DNA of 16,089 nt, taken from positions 1 through 16,089 of the forward strand of contig CAQTYU010000011.1 of NCBI GenBank assembly GCA_948890655.1, written 5' to 3'. Made by a program: the position numbers and the translations under genes. Positions 7,392-14,300 of the stretch are shown here, piece after piece (within the stretch, counting starts at the first letter, position 1; every line of letters begins with the position of its first letter). The notes below the pieces were generated by a model. That model was not told the origin of the DNA. It saw nothing but the letters and a program-made list of their open reading frames with translations, and ran no database searches. This stretch comes from Christensenellaceae bacterium. Its GTDB lineage: Bacteria; Bacillota; Clostridia; Christensenellales; Borkfalkiaceae.

Positions 7392-7870
7392 GACTGCACC
7401 TCCGCTACTTCGGCAGGCTCAGGCTCCGCCGTCTTTTTACCGTCCTTCGAAATTTTAAAGAACGCCGCAACAAAACAGAGAACTATGTTCAGAATATAAG
7501 CCACAGCAACAAACCAGAAACCCGTTTCCAGTCCCTGAAGTCCGCCCTTAAACGCTACGTCGGCAACGTGGTAATAAACCGAATTTGCAAACATGCCCAA
7601 ACCTGCAAGCATAAACGCAAATATAATCACCGCCGTATATCTTTCGGTGTACTTAAAAAACGCCGTTGCAAACGCCGCACAGCCCAAAAGGGGCAAAACG
7701 AAAGCGATTGTGCTGTAATATCTTCCCATTTCCATATCTTTATAAGCGGACAGATAAACAAACGCCGTTATAAACGAAAGTAAAACTACGGGCAAAAGCA
7801 GATAAAAACCTATCCAGCGGGATTTCAGATAATTCCACGCTTTCCTCAAAAAGCTCTTAACCTTATCCAT
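7388..7870 (-). CDS. Small four-helix membrane protein, unknown function
   Basis: I do not recognise this 160-residue protein. It starts with a basic amphipathic stretch (1-19) and has four hydrophobic segments at about 20-42, 52-72, 78-100 and 117-140. It ends in a charged tail (KDGKKTAEPEPAEVAEVQS), so both termini are probably cytoplasmic. There is no obvious catalytic or transport motif. Its start overlaps the end of the lipoprotein gene by 8 bp, and its TGA stop overlaps the GTG start of the permuted GH3. All three are thus likely made in balanced amounts. GGAGG sites precede both joined starts. A role as membrane partner or anchor for the flanking surface proteins is inference from coupling only. 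Confidence 0.85.
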   Translation of the reverse strand: MDKVKSFLRKAWNYLKSRWIGFYLLLPVVLLSFITAFVYLSAYKDMEMGRYYSTIAFVLPLLGCAAFATAFFKYTERYTAVIIFAFMLAGLGMFANSVYYHVADVAFKGGLQGLETGFWFVAVAYILNIVLCFVAAFFKISKDGKKTAEPEPAEVAEVQS

Positions 7871-9086
7871 TGTTAGCGCCCTCCGTAACGGTAATATTCA
7901 TCGAAACTTTCTTTCCGCCGTACGAAACGGTAACTTTCGTATCGTCCGCAGTCAGAGGTCTGTCTCCGCAACTGAACTCCATATCTTCGATTCTCAGCGT
8001 TTTGCCCAGACAGTAGTCCGTGTACGTCGCGTAAATTTTCAATCCCGTCGGGTCGAAAATTTCGCCCGCGGTATACTCGGTTTTAACGGGCTGATTGTCG
8101 ATGTCCAGCTTTGCAACCTCGCCGGCTATATAAAACTGTCCGGCAATTTCAATGCTCATTTTTTTGCCGAGTCTCGACGCGTTGTTGGGGTTGCTCACCT
8201 TAATAAACTGCGCCTGAACGTTTATATTACTGCGCGAAGTCGCCTTCACCGGCAAAACCTTTATTTCGCCGGGATTAACCGTAACGTTCGCCCACTCGTC
8301 GCCGTCTATGCTCCATTCTATTTTCAAGGGGTCCGTCGTCGTTGTAGTCGTATTCTTTATTACGTAAAAGACGTATCTCGTCTCGTTTACGTTAAAGGGA
8401 ATATACAAAGGAAAACGCTGATACGCGCCTATGTTCGAAGAGTCAACCCACTCGTACTTATCCGCATAATATTTGGTGGGGTCAACCTTTCCCGTAGTAG
8501 TCTTTACATACCTGTAAGGGTCAAGCTCTATATAAGCGTTAGGGGTTACGCCCGCAAGGAACTCTATCATCGTATAAGGTCTTCCCGTTTCCTTATCGCC
8601 GTTGTCGTAACCGTAAGTTCCTCTGTAAGCGTCGCCCGAGCCTCCCTGCTGAGTCTTATTTATGTTGGGGGGAACGATTGCTCCGAGATGTTCGCCGGGA
8701 ACGGCGTGTTCCTCGTGGCAAAGCGCGCATTTATACGTAACTTCGTAATCCCATATCGAGTCGGCGGTCTCTTTGCCGTCCTTAAGTCTCACGCCCAGAC
8801 TGTCGCCCAGATTCGCGATTTCCGGCAACGTATGCCCGCTTAAAGGAAGCTGCTCCGCTTCTTCTATTTCATAAAGCCCGTCTTCTTCGTTATAAGCGAA
8901 CAACTTGTTACACTTTTTACATTTATAAGAATACCCGTGGCCGTGCTCCAGACACGTCGAAGGTACCTTTTCTATTGTTTCAAGACTGTGGGCGCAATAG
9001 CCGCAACCCGTGGCTCCGGCAAATCCTACGGAAAGCGTAAGAATAGCCATTGCCGCTGCAACGATCTTTTTTAATTTGCTTTTCAT
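7863..9086 (-). CDS. Cysteine-rich lipoprotein with C-terminal Ig-like domain
   Basis: This is a 407-residue exported protein with a signal peptide and a lipobox-like ATGC (Cys28). Residues 28-60 and 115-125 carry CxxC pairs (28/31, 56/59, 120/123) with nearby His residues, a zinc-ribbon-like pattern seen in many clostridial surface proteins. The middle (about 145-320) is beta-rich with no family I can name. Residues about 325-402 (LDIDNQPVKTEYTAGEIFDPTGLKI split into strands, ending KVSMNITV) match the bacterial Ig-like group 3 fold. It is the first gene of the operon. The start is supported by AAGGAG at 9099-9094. A long leader with strong hairpins precedes it. Likely a surface binding protein working with the downstream GH3; substrate unknown. 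Confidence 0.82.
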   Translation of the reverse strand: MKSKLKKIVAAAMAILTLSVGFAGATGCGYCAHSLETIEKVPSTCLEHGHGYSYKCKKCNKLFAYNEEDGLYEIEEAEQLPLSGHTLPEIANLGDSLGVRLKDGKETADSIWDYEVTYKCALCHEEHAVPGEHLGAIVPPNINKTQQGGSGDAYRGTYGYDNGDKETGRPYTMIEFLAGVTPNAYIELDPYRYVKTTTGKVDPTKYYADKYEWVDSSNIGAYQRFPLYIPFNVNETRYVFYVIKNTTTTTTDPLKIEWSIDGDEWANVTVNPGEIKVLPVKATSRSNINVQAQFIKVSNPNNASRLGKKMSIEIAGQFYIAGEVAKLDIDNQPVKTEYTAGEIFDPTGLKIYATYTDYCLGKTLRIEDMEFSCGDRPLTADDTKVTVSYGGKKVSMNITVTEGANNG

Positions 9087-9262
9087 TAAAGATCTCCTTA
9101 TTTTTGTTTACGTTAATTTAATTTGTTTTCCCTTTCGGGCGGCGGCGCTTAAAATTAAGCACGCAGGTGCGGTGAAACGTTAATTCTTTTTTCCCTTTTC
9201 CTCCTTTTCCGCCCGCGGCGGATTATTTTAAGCGGCTTGCGCTTTTTAACAGACAATTTGTT

Positions 9263-9289
9263 TTCTTCGTGTGTGAAACACACGAAGAA
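9263..9289. repeat. Strong hairpin with 3-base loop in operon leader
   Basis: TTCTTCGTGTGT (9263-9274) and ACACACGAAGAA (9278-9289) are perfect 12-bp arms around GAA. Neither strand has a T-run after it, so it is not a standard terminator. It may be an operator, an mRNA-stabilising structure or part of an attenuator. Confidence 0.6.
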
Positions 9290-9302
9290 GGGGTACCCCT
9301 TC
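9287..9302. promoter_or_regulatory. 16-bp perfect palindrome, possible operator
   Basis: GAAGGGGTACCCCTTC is a perfect palindrome that abuts and overlaps the adjacent hairpin by three bases. Perfect even-length palindromes without a loop favour protein binding as duplex DNA over RNA folding. Confidence 0.45.
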
Positions 9303-9360
9303 AATTCGCCTATTTTATTTTTTCTTCAGCATATCAAACTTTGTCGAAAAATGTTTATAC

Positions 9361-9377
9361 ATTACATATTCTGTAAT
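9361..9377. promoter_or_regulatory. 17-bp inverted repeat, possible operator
   Basis: ATTACA and TGTAAT flank 5 bases. It sits between the kinase terminator and the operon leader in AT-rich DNA that could hold an upstream promoter. Chance symmetry cannot be excluded. Confidence 0.25.
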
Positions 9378-9407
9378 ATTTTATACATTTTCTGCTATGC
9401 GCATAAT

Positions 9408-9446
9408 AAAAAAGCGGCTGAAACGCATGTGCGTTTCAGCCGCTTT
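9408..9446 (-). terminator. Terminator of the LytTR/GHKL operon
   Basis: The arms at 9411-9427 and 9430-9446 form an almost uninterrupted 17-bp stem (effectively 16 bp with a 4-base loop). On the minus strand six T follow. It begins about 10 bp after the kinase stop codon. The plus-strand side also has TTTAAAA, but no plus-strand gene ends here. Confidence 0.9.
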
Positions 9447-9455
9447 AAAAGCATA

Positions 9456-10763
9456 TTATATTTTCAGCGGTATAACCACGCCAAGCGCAAAAATTCCGTC
9501 GTTCACCGCAAAGTTCACTGTGCCGCCGTATTTTTCCGCAACCGTCTTAATACTCTTCACTCCGTAACCGTGGTTTTGCCTCTCTTTCTTCGTCGTCTGA
9601 AGTTCTCCGTCGCGTATTTTCAACTCGCCGTCAAACGTGTTCTCGCACCTTATTATAACAAGCCCGTTATTCTTATAAACTGCAAGTTTAATAAGCTTCG
9701 CTTCCGTCGCGCTTCCGTCAAAGCTCTCAATCGCGTTGTCAAGCGCGTTTCCGAACAGCGAACAAATATCGATATCGCTCATAAAATTAAGCGCGTCGCC
9801 GTCCGCCACACAGGTAAACGTAATGCCCTTCTGCACGCACAGCACGCTCTTCGACATTAAAATAGTATTTAAAATTTCGTTGCCGGTGTCGTAAACTACT
9901 TCGTAAAGCCGCGTTTCGTTTTCGATTTCGTTAACAAGCTTTGCCGCCGCGTCCGTTCCCTTGTCGCGTATCAGCGCAACCTGATGCTTTAAATCGTGAT
10001 AACGCCTGTTTACCGAATCTATCGCGTCCTTTGTAATGCAATACTGCTCGTATTGTCTTGCAAGCAGCAGTCTTATCTGCGTAAGCTCCGCCTCCGCGCT
10101 GCCCGCGTTTTTAATCTGACGGTTGCTGTATAAAAGCAGCAGTCCGCACAAATCCACAATAGTGCGGATATAAAATATTTCAAGAGCGTACTTGCTCGAA
10201 AGCGGCGTATTCCAGTGAATAAAACTTATATTGCTTATCAAAAACGCCGTAACCACTATCACCACCGCCGTAAACAGGTCCTTCAACGTAACCGAAACAA
10301 GTTTTCTGCGGTTATAATGCCGTTCGATAAAAAACAGAGCGGTAAAAATCGCGGCAAAAATAAACGCCGCAAACAACGCGTTTCCGGCAACCGAAGCCAC
10401 CGCGGGAAAGTTCTGCGCAAAAAAGTAATAAAGCCACCACTCGGCGGAAGCCGCAAATTCCGCAACGATAAATGCCTGAACGCCCAGATAGCACGCAACT
10501 TTAACGTTTCTTTTAACCGTCAGCCATATAAAGCCGCACATCATCATAACCGCCAAAATCATACACGGTATCCAGAATCCTATCGGCAAAAGCTCGGCTA
10601 TCAGATGATAAGCGGCAAATATCAAAAGAGCGGCGGCAACAAGCGCAACCGTCTGCACTTTGGAAAATCTTTTATCCGCAAAAACGATTACAACCACGCA
10701 CGCAAGCCATTCGGCAACAGCCGTGTAAACGCGGGGTATATCCATCATTACTTCATCGGGCAT
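9456..10763 (-). CDS. AgrC-type GHKL sensor histidine kinase
   Basis: This is a membrane sensor kinase, partner of the LytTR regulator just upstream. The N-terminal half has about six or seven hydrophobic segments between residues 13 and 213. A helical linker leads to the phospho-acceptor motif YHDLKH (255-260, His256). The ATP-binding domain has an N-box-like FGNALDNAIE (337-346) and a G-box-like NHGYGVKSIK (397-406), typical of the HATPase_c_5/GHKL group. The length of 435 residues is normal for AgrC-like kinases. The start lies 3 bp after the regulator's stop, with GGAGG at 10775-10771. No AgrB or AgrD is found in the window, so the signal is unlikely to be a locally encoded autoinducing peptide. 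It may sense a sugar or envelope state, but the ligand cannot be read from sequence. Confidence 0.92.
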   Translation of the reverse strand: MPDEVMMDIPRVYTAVAEWLACVVVIVFADKRFSKVQTVALVAAALLIFAAYHLIAELLPIGFWIPCMILAVMMMCGFIWLTVKRNVKVACYLGVQAFIVAEFAASAEWWLYYFFAQNFPAVASVAGNALFAAFIFAAIFTALFFIERHYNRRKLVSVTLKDLFTAVVIVVTAFLISNISFIHWNTPLSSKYALEIFYIRTIVDLCGLLLLYSNRQIKNAGSAEAELTQIRLLLARQYEQYCITKDAIDSVNRRYHDLKHQVALIRDKGTDAAAKLVNEIENETRLYEVVYDTGNEILNTILMSKSVLCVQKGITFTCVADGDALNFMSDIDICSLFGNALDNAIESFDGSATEAKLIKLAVYKNNGLVIIRCENTFDGELKIRDGELQTTKKERQNHGYGVKSIKTVAEKYGGTVNFAVNDGIFALGVVIPLKI

Positions 10764-10766
10764 ACG

Positions 10767-11477
10767 TCAACCTCCGCAGTAAAAACCCGCAAGTCTTTCC
10801 ATAAACTGCTTTTTGCGGGGACGGCTTATTTTAAGTTCGTGCCCGCCCACGTTCACCATATCGTCCTTTACGCCCTTAACCATCATAAGGTTTATCAGAT
10901 ACCCGCTGTTACAGCGGAAAAAATTATTTTTCTCCAAACGGCTCTCATAATCGCGCATCGTCCCAAAAATTTCATACTCCGCGTCCTTGGTGTGAAAGAT
11001 AATCTTGTGCTTTACGCTCTCAACGTAAATAATCTCGCTCAGCGCCAGCCTTACGGAGTTGTTGCGCATCGAAATAAGAATGTATTCCTCTTTCTTTTTA
11101 GCAATCGACGCGGTAAATCTCTTTACCTCCGCGCTGAAAACCGCATAAGTCATCGGTTTTAAAATGTAATTGAACGCATGCACCTTATAACCGCCTATGG
11201 CGTACTGCGTGCAGTTCGTAACAAAAATAATTTCCACACGGTCGTCGAAATTTCTCAGATATTCCGCGGCTTTCATTCCGTCGAGCCTCTTCATCTGAAT
11301 ATCCATTAAAATCACGTCGTAACTGCACTGGTAATTTTCACAGATTTCGTCGCCGTCCGTAAATTTGCTTATCTTGAATCCCACGTCGGGGTTTTCGCTT
11401 TCATAGCGTTTAAAATACGCCGCAAGCCGCTGCATTTCCTCGGGGCTGTCCTCCACGATAGCAACGTTAAATATCAT
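10767..11477 (-). CDS. LytTR-family (AgrA-like) response regulator
   Basis: This is a DNA-binding response regulator. The receiver domain (1-120) has the acidic pair Glu9/Asp10, phospho-acceptor Asp59 in VILMDIQM, Thr87 and the Lys107-Pro pair. The LytTR DNA-binding domain covers about 131-232, with ISMRNNSVRLALSEIIYVES and FFRCNSGYLINL as its recognisable parts. The length of 236 residues is normal for the family. The start at 11477 has GGAGGG 8 bp upstream and a good promoter at 11539-11567. It is first in a two-gene operon with the kinase. LytTR proteins bind direct repeats spaced about 21 bp. The nearest candidates are upstream of the GH3 gene and in the lipoprotein operon leader. Confidence 0.94.
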   Translation of the reverse strand: MIFNVAIVEDSPEEMQRLAAYFKRYESENPDVGFKISKFTDGDEICENYQCSYDVILMDIQMKRLDGMKAAEYLRNFDDRVEIIFVTNCTQYAIGGYKVHAFNYILKPMTYAVFSAEVKRFTASIAKKKEEYILISMRNNSVRLALSEIIYVESVKHKIIFHTKDAEYEIFGTMRDYESRLEKNNFFRCNSGYLINLMMVKGVKDDMVNVGGHELKISRPRKKQFMERLAGFYCGG

Positions 11478-11538
11478 TTCGGTTTCCCTCCTTTAAAAGA
11501 AATGCGCAAAAATTTCCGCCGTAAAACCGGCTTCCTCT

Positions 11539-11567
11539 ATTTTACCACTTTTATTTTGTTTTTTCAA
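11539..11567 (-). promoter_or_regulatory. Promoter of the LytTR/GHKL operon
   Basis: On the minus strand TTGAAA (11567-11562), 17 bp, then TAAAAT (11544-11539). Transcription would start near 11532 and give a leader of about 55 bases. Confidence 0.7.
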
Positions 11568-11581
11568 GAGGTAAATTATGA

Positions 11582-11624
11582 AGTCCGCGCGGATTTTTAA
11601 AATATTTATTAATCCGCGCGGACT
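11582..11624 (-). terminator. Hairpin after the cytoplasmic GH3 gene, probable terminator
   Basis: AGTCCGCGCGGATT (11582-11595) and AATCCGCGCGGACT (11611-11624) form a perfect 14-bp stem with a 15-base AT-rich loop. On the minus strand the following bases are TCATAATTT, a poor T-tract, so termination may be partial and allow some read-through into the regulator genes. Confidence 0.65.
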
Positions 11625-11661
11625 CACTTTGAGGAGAAAAATGAAAAATGTGTGTTTTAAT

Positions 11662-14058
11662 TTATTTTGCTTTCTTAACCTTTTCCTTTGAACAGTAATA
11701 ATGAAGCCCCTTAAAGAAGTGCCCGTTGAACATCAGCAAAAGCCCTTCCATCTTTCTGCGGCTCATCCTGCCGTATTTTGCAAGTCCGCGCACGGGCTGG
11801 TGCAAAACGCCCATAACCATAGTGTTGGCGTTTACCTTGTGCCCCGTCTTATAGCAGAAAGCAATCGCAAATCTTATTATTCCCGAAAAGGCTCTTCCCA
11901 CCCAGCGGCGCGAATATCTCAAATCCGCAACCGTGCTGTTTTCGGTTATAACCATTCGTCTTTTCTTATAAAAATCGTAACCGGATTCCGGTATTTCACG
12001 GCCCAGAAGAACCGAAAACTCCTCGTCTTTTACGGCGCTCACTTTGCCGCTGTAATAAGAGGGCAGTTTTTCGGGAGAATACGGATACTGTTCCGTCGTG
12101 CCCCCGCGGGTTATTTCGCCTTCCAGTCTTACATCCGTACTGCTCGCGCCTATATAAATTTTATACTCCCCGCCTTCTGTTTCCCATTTATCCGTTAAAA
12201 CGTTGAAATATCTGAAAGTTTTGTCGTCGAACGGAATATTTACCGTCACGCTCTCTCCCGCTTTTATAAAAACCTTTTTAAATCCTTTAAGTTCTTTGGC
12301 GGGGCGGAAAACTTTAGCGTTGTCTTTCCCAAGATAAAGCTGGGCAATCTCCGCGCCGTCAACTCCGCCGGTATTTTTAATTATGAACGAAACTCCGCCG
12401 TCCGATACGTTTAAACCTGAATATTCAAACGTAGTATACGAAAGTCCGTGCCCGAAAGGATACGCAACCTTTACGCCCGCAGTCGCAAAATATCTGTAAC
12501 CTATGTAAATGCCTTCGCGGTATTCAACCGTCATCTCCTTTCCGGGGAAATGCGAAGCCGAAGCGCACGGGTCGTACGGCGAAGGGAAAGTTTCCGCAAG
12601 CTTGCCGCTCGGGTTCACTTTGCCTTCAAGCACGTCCCAAACGGCGCCCGCGCCCGCCTGCCCCGAAAGCCCCGCGTATACTATCGCGTTCGCCCTCTGA
12701 GCCCAGTCCGTGGTAACCGCGCTCCCGCACGAAAGCACCACAACCACTTTTTTACCCGTAGCCGTTACCGAGTGATACAACTCGGTCTGATTATAAGGCA
12801 GTTTTATGTGTTCCCTGTCAAGCCCTTCCACTTCGCTGAATTCGTCCAGTCCCATAAACAGCACCGCAACGTCCGATTCCTTTGCAAGCTTAACGGCTTT
12901 TTTAAGGAGTTTTTTATTTCTTTTGCCGTATCTTTCAAACCCCTTGCAATAGCCCGAAATCTTAACTCCGTTAGCCCTTATTTCGTTCAGAACGGTGTCC
13001 AGTCTGGTGGGGTTAACAACCGAAGACCCCGCCCCCTGATATCTGGGCTTATCCGCAAAGTCTCCTATTACGGCAACCTTCAAATCCTTATTCAAAGGCA
13101 GTACGCCGTCGTTTTTCAAAAGTACTATGCTCTCACGCGCGCACTCCCTCGCAAGAGCGTGGTGCGCCTCCTTGTCAAACGGCTTTCCCGCCTCGTGCGC
13201 AGTGGTCTTTTCAATCAGTTTCAAAACACGCGCCACACATTCGTCAACGTATTTTATATCTAAAGAACCGTTCTCCACGGCCTTAACTATATCGTCCGCG
13301 CCGTACCTGCACGCGGGCATTTCCAAATCGCTTCCCGCTTTTGTTGATGCAACCTTGTTGTTGCACCCCGCCCAGTCCGAAACCACAACGCCGTCAAATC
13401 CCCACTCCCCGCGGAGAATATCTTTGAGTAAATGCTCGTTTTCATCGGCGAACGTGCCGTTTATTTTATTGTAAGAAGACATTATCGCGTTCGCGCCGCC
13501 CTCTTTAACGGCTATTTCAAACGCGGTCAGATAAATTTCCCTCAGCGTCCTTTCGTCCACAACCGAATCCGAAACCATTCTGCGCTCTTCCTGACTGTTG
13601 CAGGCAAAATGCTTTACGCAGGCCGAAACGCCGCTCTTCTGTATGCCGCGTATGTACCCCGCCGCCATCTTTCCAGCAAGATAGGGGTCCTCCGAAAAGT
13701 ATTCGAAGTTCCTTCCGCAGCGCGGATTTCTCTTCATGCACGCTCCGGGACCAAGCAGCATATTCACTCCCATCGACGCCGCCTCTTCGCCCAGCGCCTC
13801 TCCCAGTTTTTCGCCCAAAGCGTCGTCCCAGCTGTTCGCCATTGCCGCCGCCGTGGGAAAACACGTTGCGGGAATACTCGCGTTAAATCCAAGATGGTCG
13901 GCCTTTGCCGCCTGTTTCCTCAGTCCGTGAGGACCGTCCGACAAAAATAAAGAAGGTATCCCCTCTTCCGCAATATCAAGCGTCTCCCAAAAATCCTTTC
14001 CCGTCAACAGGTCGGCCTTTTGCCTTAAAGTCAGTCTTTCAATCGTTTTACTGTCCAT
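11662..14058 (-). CDS. Cytoplasmic GH3 beta-glucosidase, normal domain order, with C-terminal extension
   Basis: This is a glycoside hydrolase family 3 enzyme without a signal peptide, expected to hydrolyse imported beta-glucosides. The barrel domain (1-285) has substrate motif SDGPHG (Asp41), CGRNFEYFSEDP (114-125), KHF (149-151) and nucleophile Asp228 in VVVSDW. The second domain (about 305-495) has acid/base candidate Glu411 in EVEGLDR and NPSGKLAETF. The Fn3-like domain spans about 555-645. About 140 further residues follow, rich in basic and aromatic residues (for example MGVLHQPVRG at 749-758). I recall similar tails in other clostridial GH3 proteins, but their role is unknown. The start at 14058 has GAGGAG upstream, and the promoter is at 14107-14134. 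The true substrate could also be a xyloside or other glycoside. Confidence 0.93.
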   Translation of the reverse strand: MDSKTIERLTLRQKADLLTGKDFWETLDIAEEGIPSLFLSDGPHGLRKQAAKADHLGFNASIPATCFPTAAAMANSWDDALGEKLGEALGEEAASMGVNMLLGPGACMKRNPRCGRNFEYFSEDPYLAGKMAAGYIRGIQKSGVSACVKHFACNSQEERRMVSDSVVDERTLREIYLTAFEIAVKEGGANAIMSSYNKINGTFADENEHLLKDILRGEWGFDGVVVSDWAGCNNKVASTKAGSDLEMPACRYGADDIVKAVENGSLDIKYVDECVARVLKLIEKTTAHEAGKPFDKEAHHALARECARESIVLLKNDGVLPLNKDLKVAVIGDFADKPRYQGAGSSVVNPTRLDTVLNEIRANGVKISGYCKGFERYGKRNKKLLKKAVKLAKESDVAVLFMGLDEFSEVEGLDREHIKLPYNQTELYHSVTATGKKVVVVLSCGSAVTTDWAQRANAIVYAGLSGQAGAGAVWDVLEGKVNPSGKLAETFPSPYDPCASASHFPGKEMTVEYREGIYIGYRYFATAGVKVAYPFGHGLSYTTFEYSGLNVSDGGVSFIIKNTGGVDGAEIAQLYLGKDNAKVFRPAKELKGFKKVFIKAGESVTVNIPFDDKTFRYFNVLTDKWETEGGEYKIYIGASSTDVRLEGEITRGGTTEQYPYSPEKLPSYYSGKVSAVKDEEFSVLLGREIPESGYDFYKKRRMVITENSTVADLRYSRRWVGRAFSGIIRFAIAFCYKTGHKVNANTMVMGVLHQPVRGLAKYGRMSRRKMEGLLLMFNGHFFKGLHYYCSKEKVKKAK

Positions 14059-14106
14059 TATTCTCCTCTTACAAGCAATATTTTTGGTAATTATAAATCT
14101 GCTCCC

Positions 14107-14134
14107 ATTATAACGGCAAACAGCTGTTTTTCAA
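14107..14134 (-). promoter_or_regulatory. Promoter of the cytoplasmic GH3 gene
   Basis: On the minus strand TTGAAA (14134-14129), 16 bp, then TATAAT (14112-14107), start near 14100. Repeats immediately upstream (14143-14179) are in the position expected for an activator. Confidence 0.7.
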
Positions 14135-14142
14135 TAATAATG

Positions 14143-14172
14143 ACACAAATTGACGGTTTTTGTACACAAATT
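14143..14172. promoter_or_regulatory. Direct repeats 21 bp apart upstream of GH3 promoter
   Basis: ACACAAATT occurs at 14143-14151 and again at 14164-14172, exactly 21 bp apart (two helical turns). The pair sits just upstream of the -35 box of the GH3 promoter. This geometry fits a dimeric activator such as LytTR or AraC types. The motif itself does not match the published LytTR consensus. Confidence 0.4.
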
Positions 14173-14179
14173 ACAAAAA
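14157..14179. promoter_or_regulatory. Inverted repeat upstream of GH3 promoter, possible operator
   Basis: TTTTTGTA and TACAAAAA are perfect 8-base arms separated by 7 bases. The layout resembles the element upstream of the symporter promoter (TTTTTGCA, 5 bases, TGCAAAAA). It overlaps the second direct repeat. Confidence 0.35.
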
Positions 14180-14202
14180 TCCGCTCAATTCCCTCCGCCG
14201 TA

Positions 14203-14221
14203 TGCGCGCTACCCGCGCGCA
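14203..14221. repeat. Small GC-rich hairpin between divergent promoters
   Basis: TGCGCGC (14203-14209) and GCGCGCA (14215-14221) form a 7-bp stem with a 5-base loop. It lies between the GH3 upstream repeats and the DegV -35 box and may separate the two control regions. No T-run follows. Confidence 0.4.
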
Positions 14222-14226
14222 ATTAT

Positions 14227-14255
14227 TTGACAACACACAACGCAGATACTATAAT
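14227..14255 (+). promoter_or_regulatory. Consensus promoter of the DegV gene
   Basis: TTGACA (14227-14232), exactly 17 bp, TATAAT (14250-14255): a perfect sigma-A consensus. The start would be near 14262, about 40 bp before the ATG. This predicts strong, constitutive expression. Confidence 0.9.
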
Positions 14256-14300
14256 TTGTAATAGAATTTTAATACGCTTTCGTTAAAAAAGGAGAATAAT

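Larger units (their letters stand above)
9087..9455. other. Long intergenic leader of the lipoprotein/GH3 operon
   Basis: This 369-bp stretch has no credible gene. It holds the kinase terminator (9408-9446), a 17-bp inverted repeat (9361-9377), a 16-bp palindrome (9287-9302), a 12-bp-stem hairpin (9263-9289) and a purine-rich run on the minus strand around 9181-9215. Two copies of ACGTTAATT lie at 9110-9118 and 9177-9185. I found no strong promoter: TAAAAT at 9230-9225 is a possible -10, but its -35 region is poor. The operon promoter must lie here or rely on an activator. Confidence 0.6.

Noticed and set aside
9237..9860. Plus-strand open frame starting in the operon leader
   Set aside because: It crosses the kinase terminator and then runs antisense to the kinase ATP-binding domain; no ribosome binding site or known family.
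10215..11162. Plus-strand open frame of 315 codons
   Set aside because: It is antisense to the kinase and regulator genes, which have clear domains. Its composition is the Arg/His/Asn-rich type expected of a shadow frame, and no ribosome binding site or family is seen.
12448..13263. Plus-strand open frame of 271 codons inside the GH3 gene
   Set aside because: It lies wholly antisense to a well-conserved glucosidase and its translation is Arg-rich without any recognisable domain.
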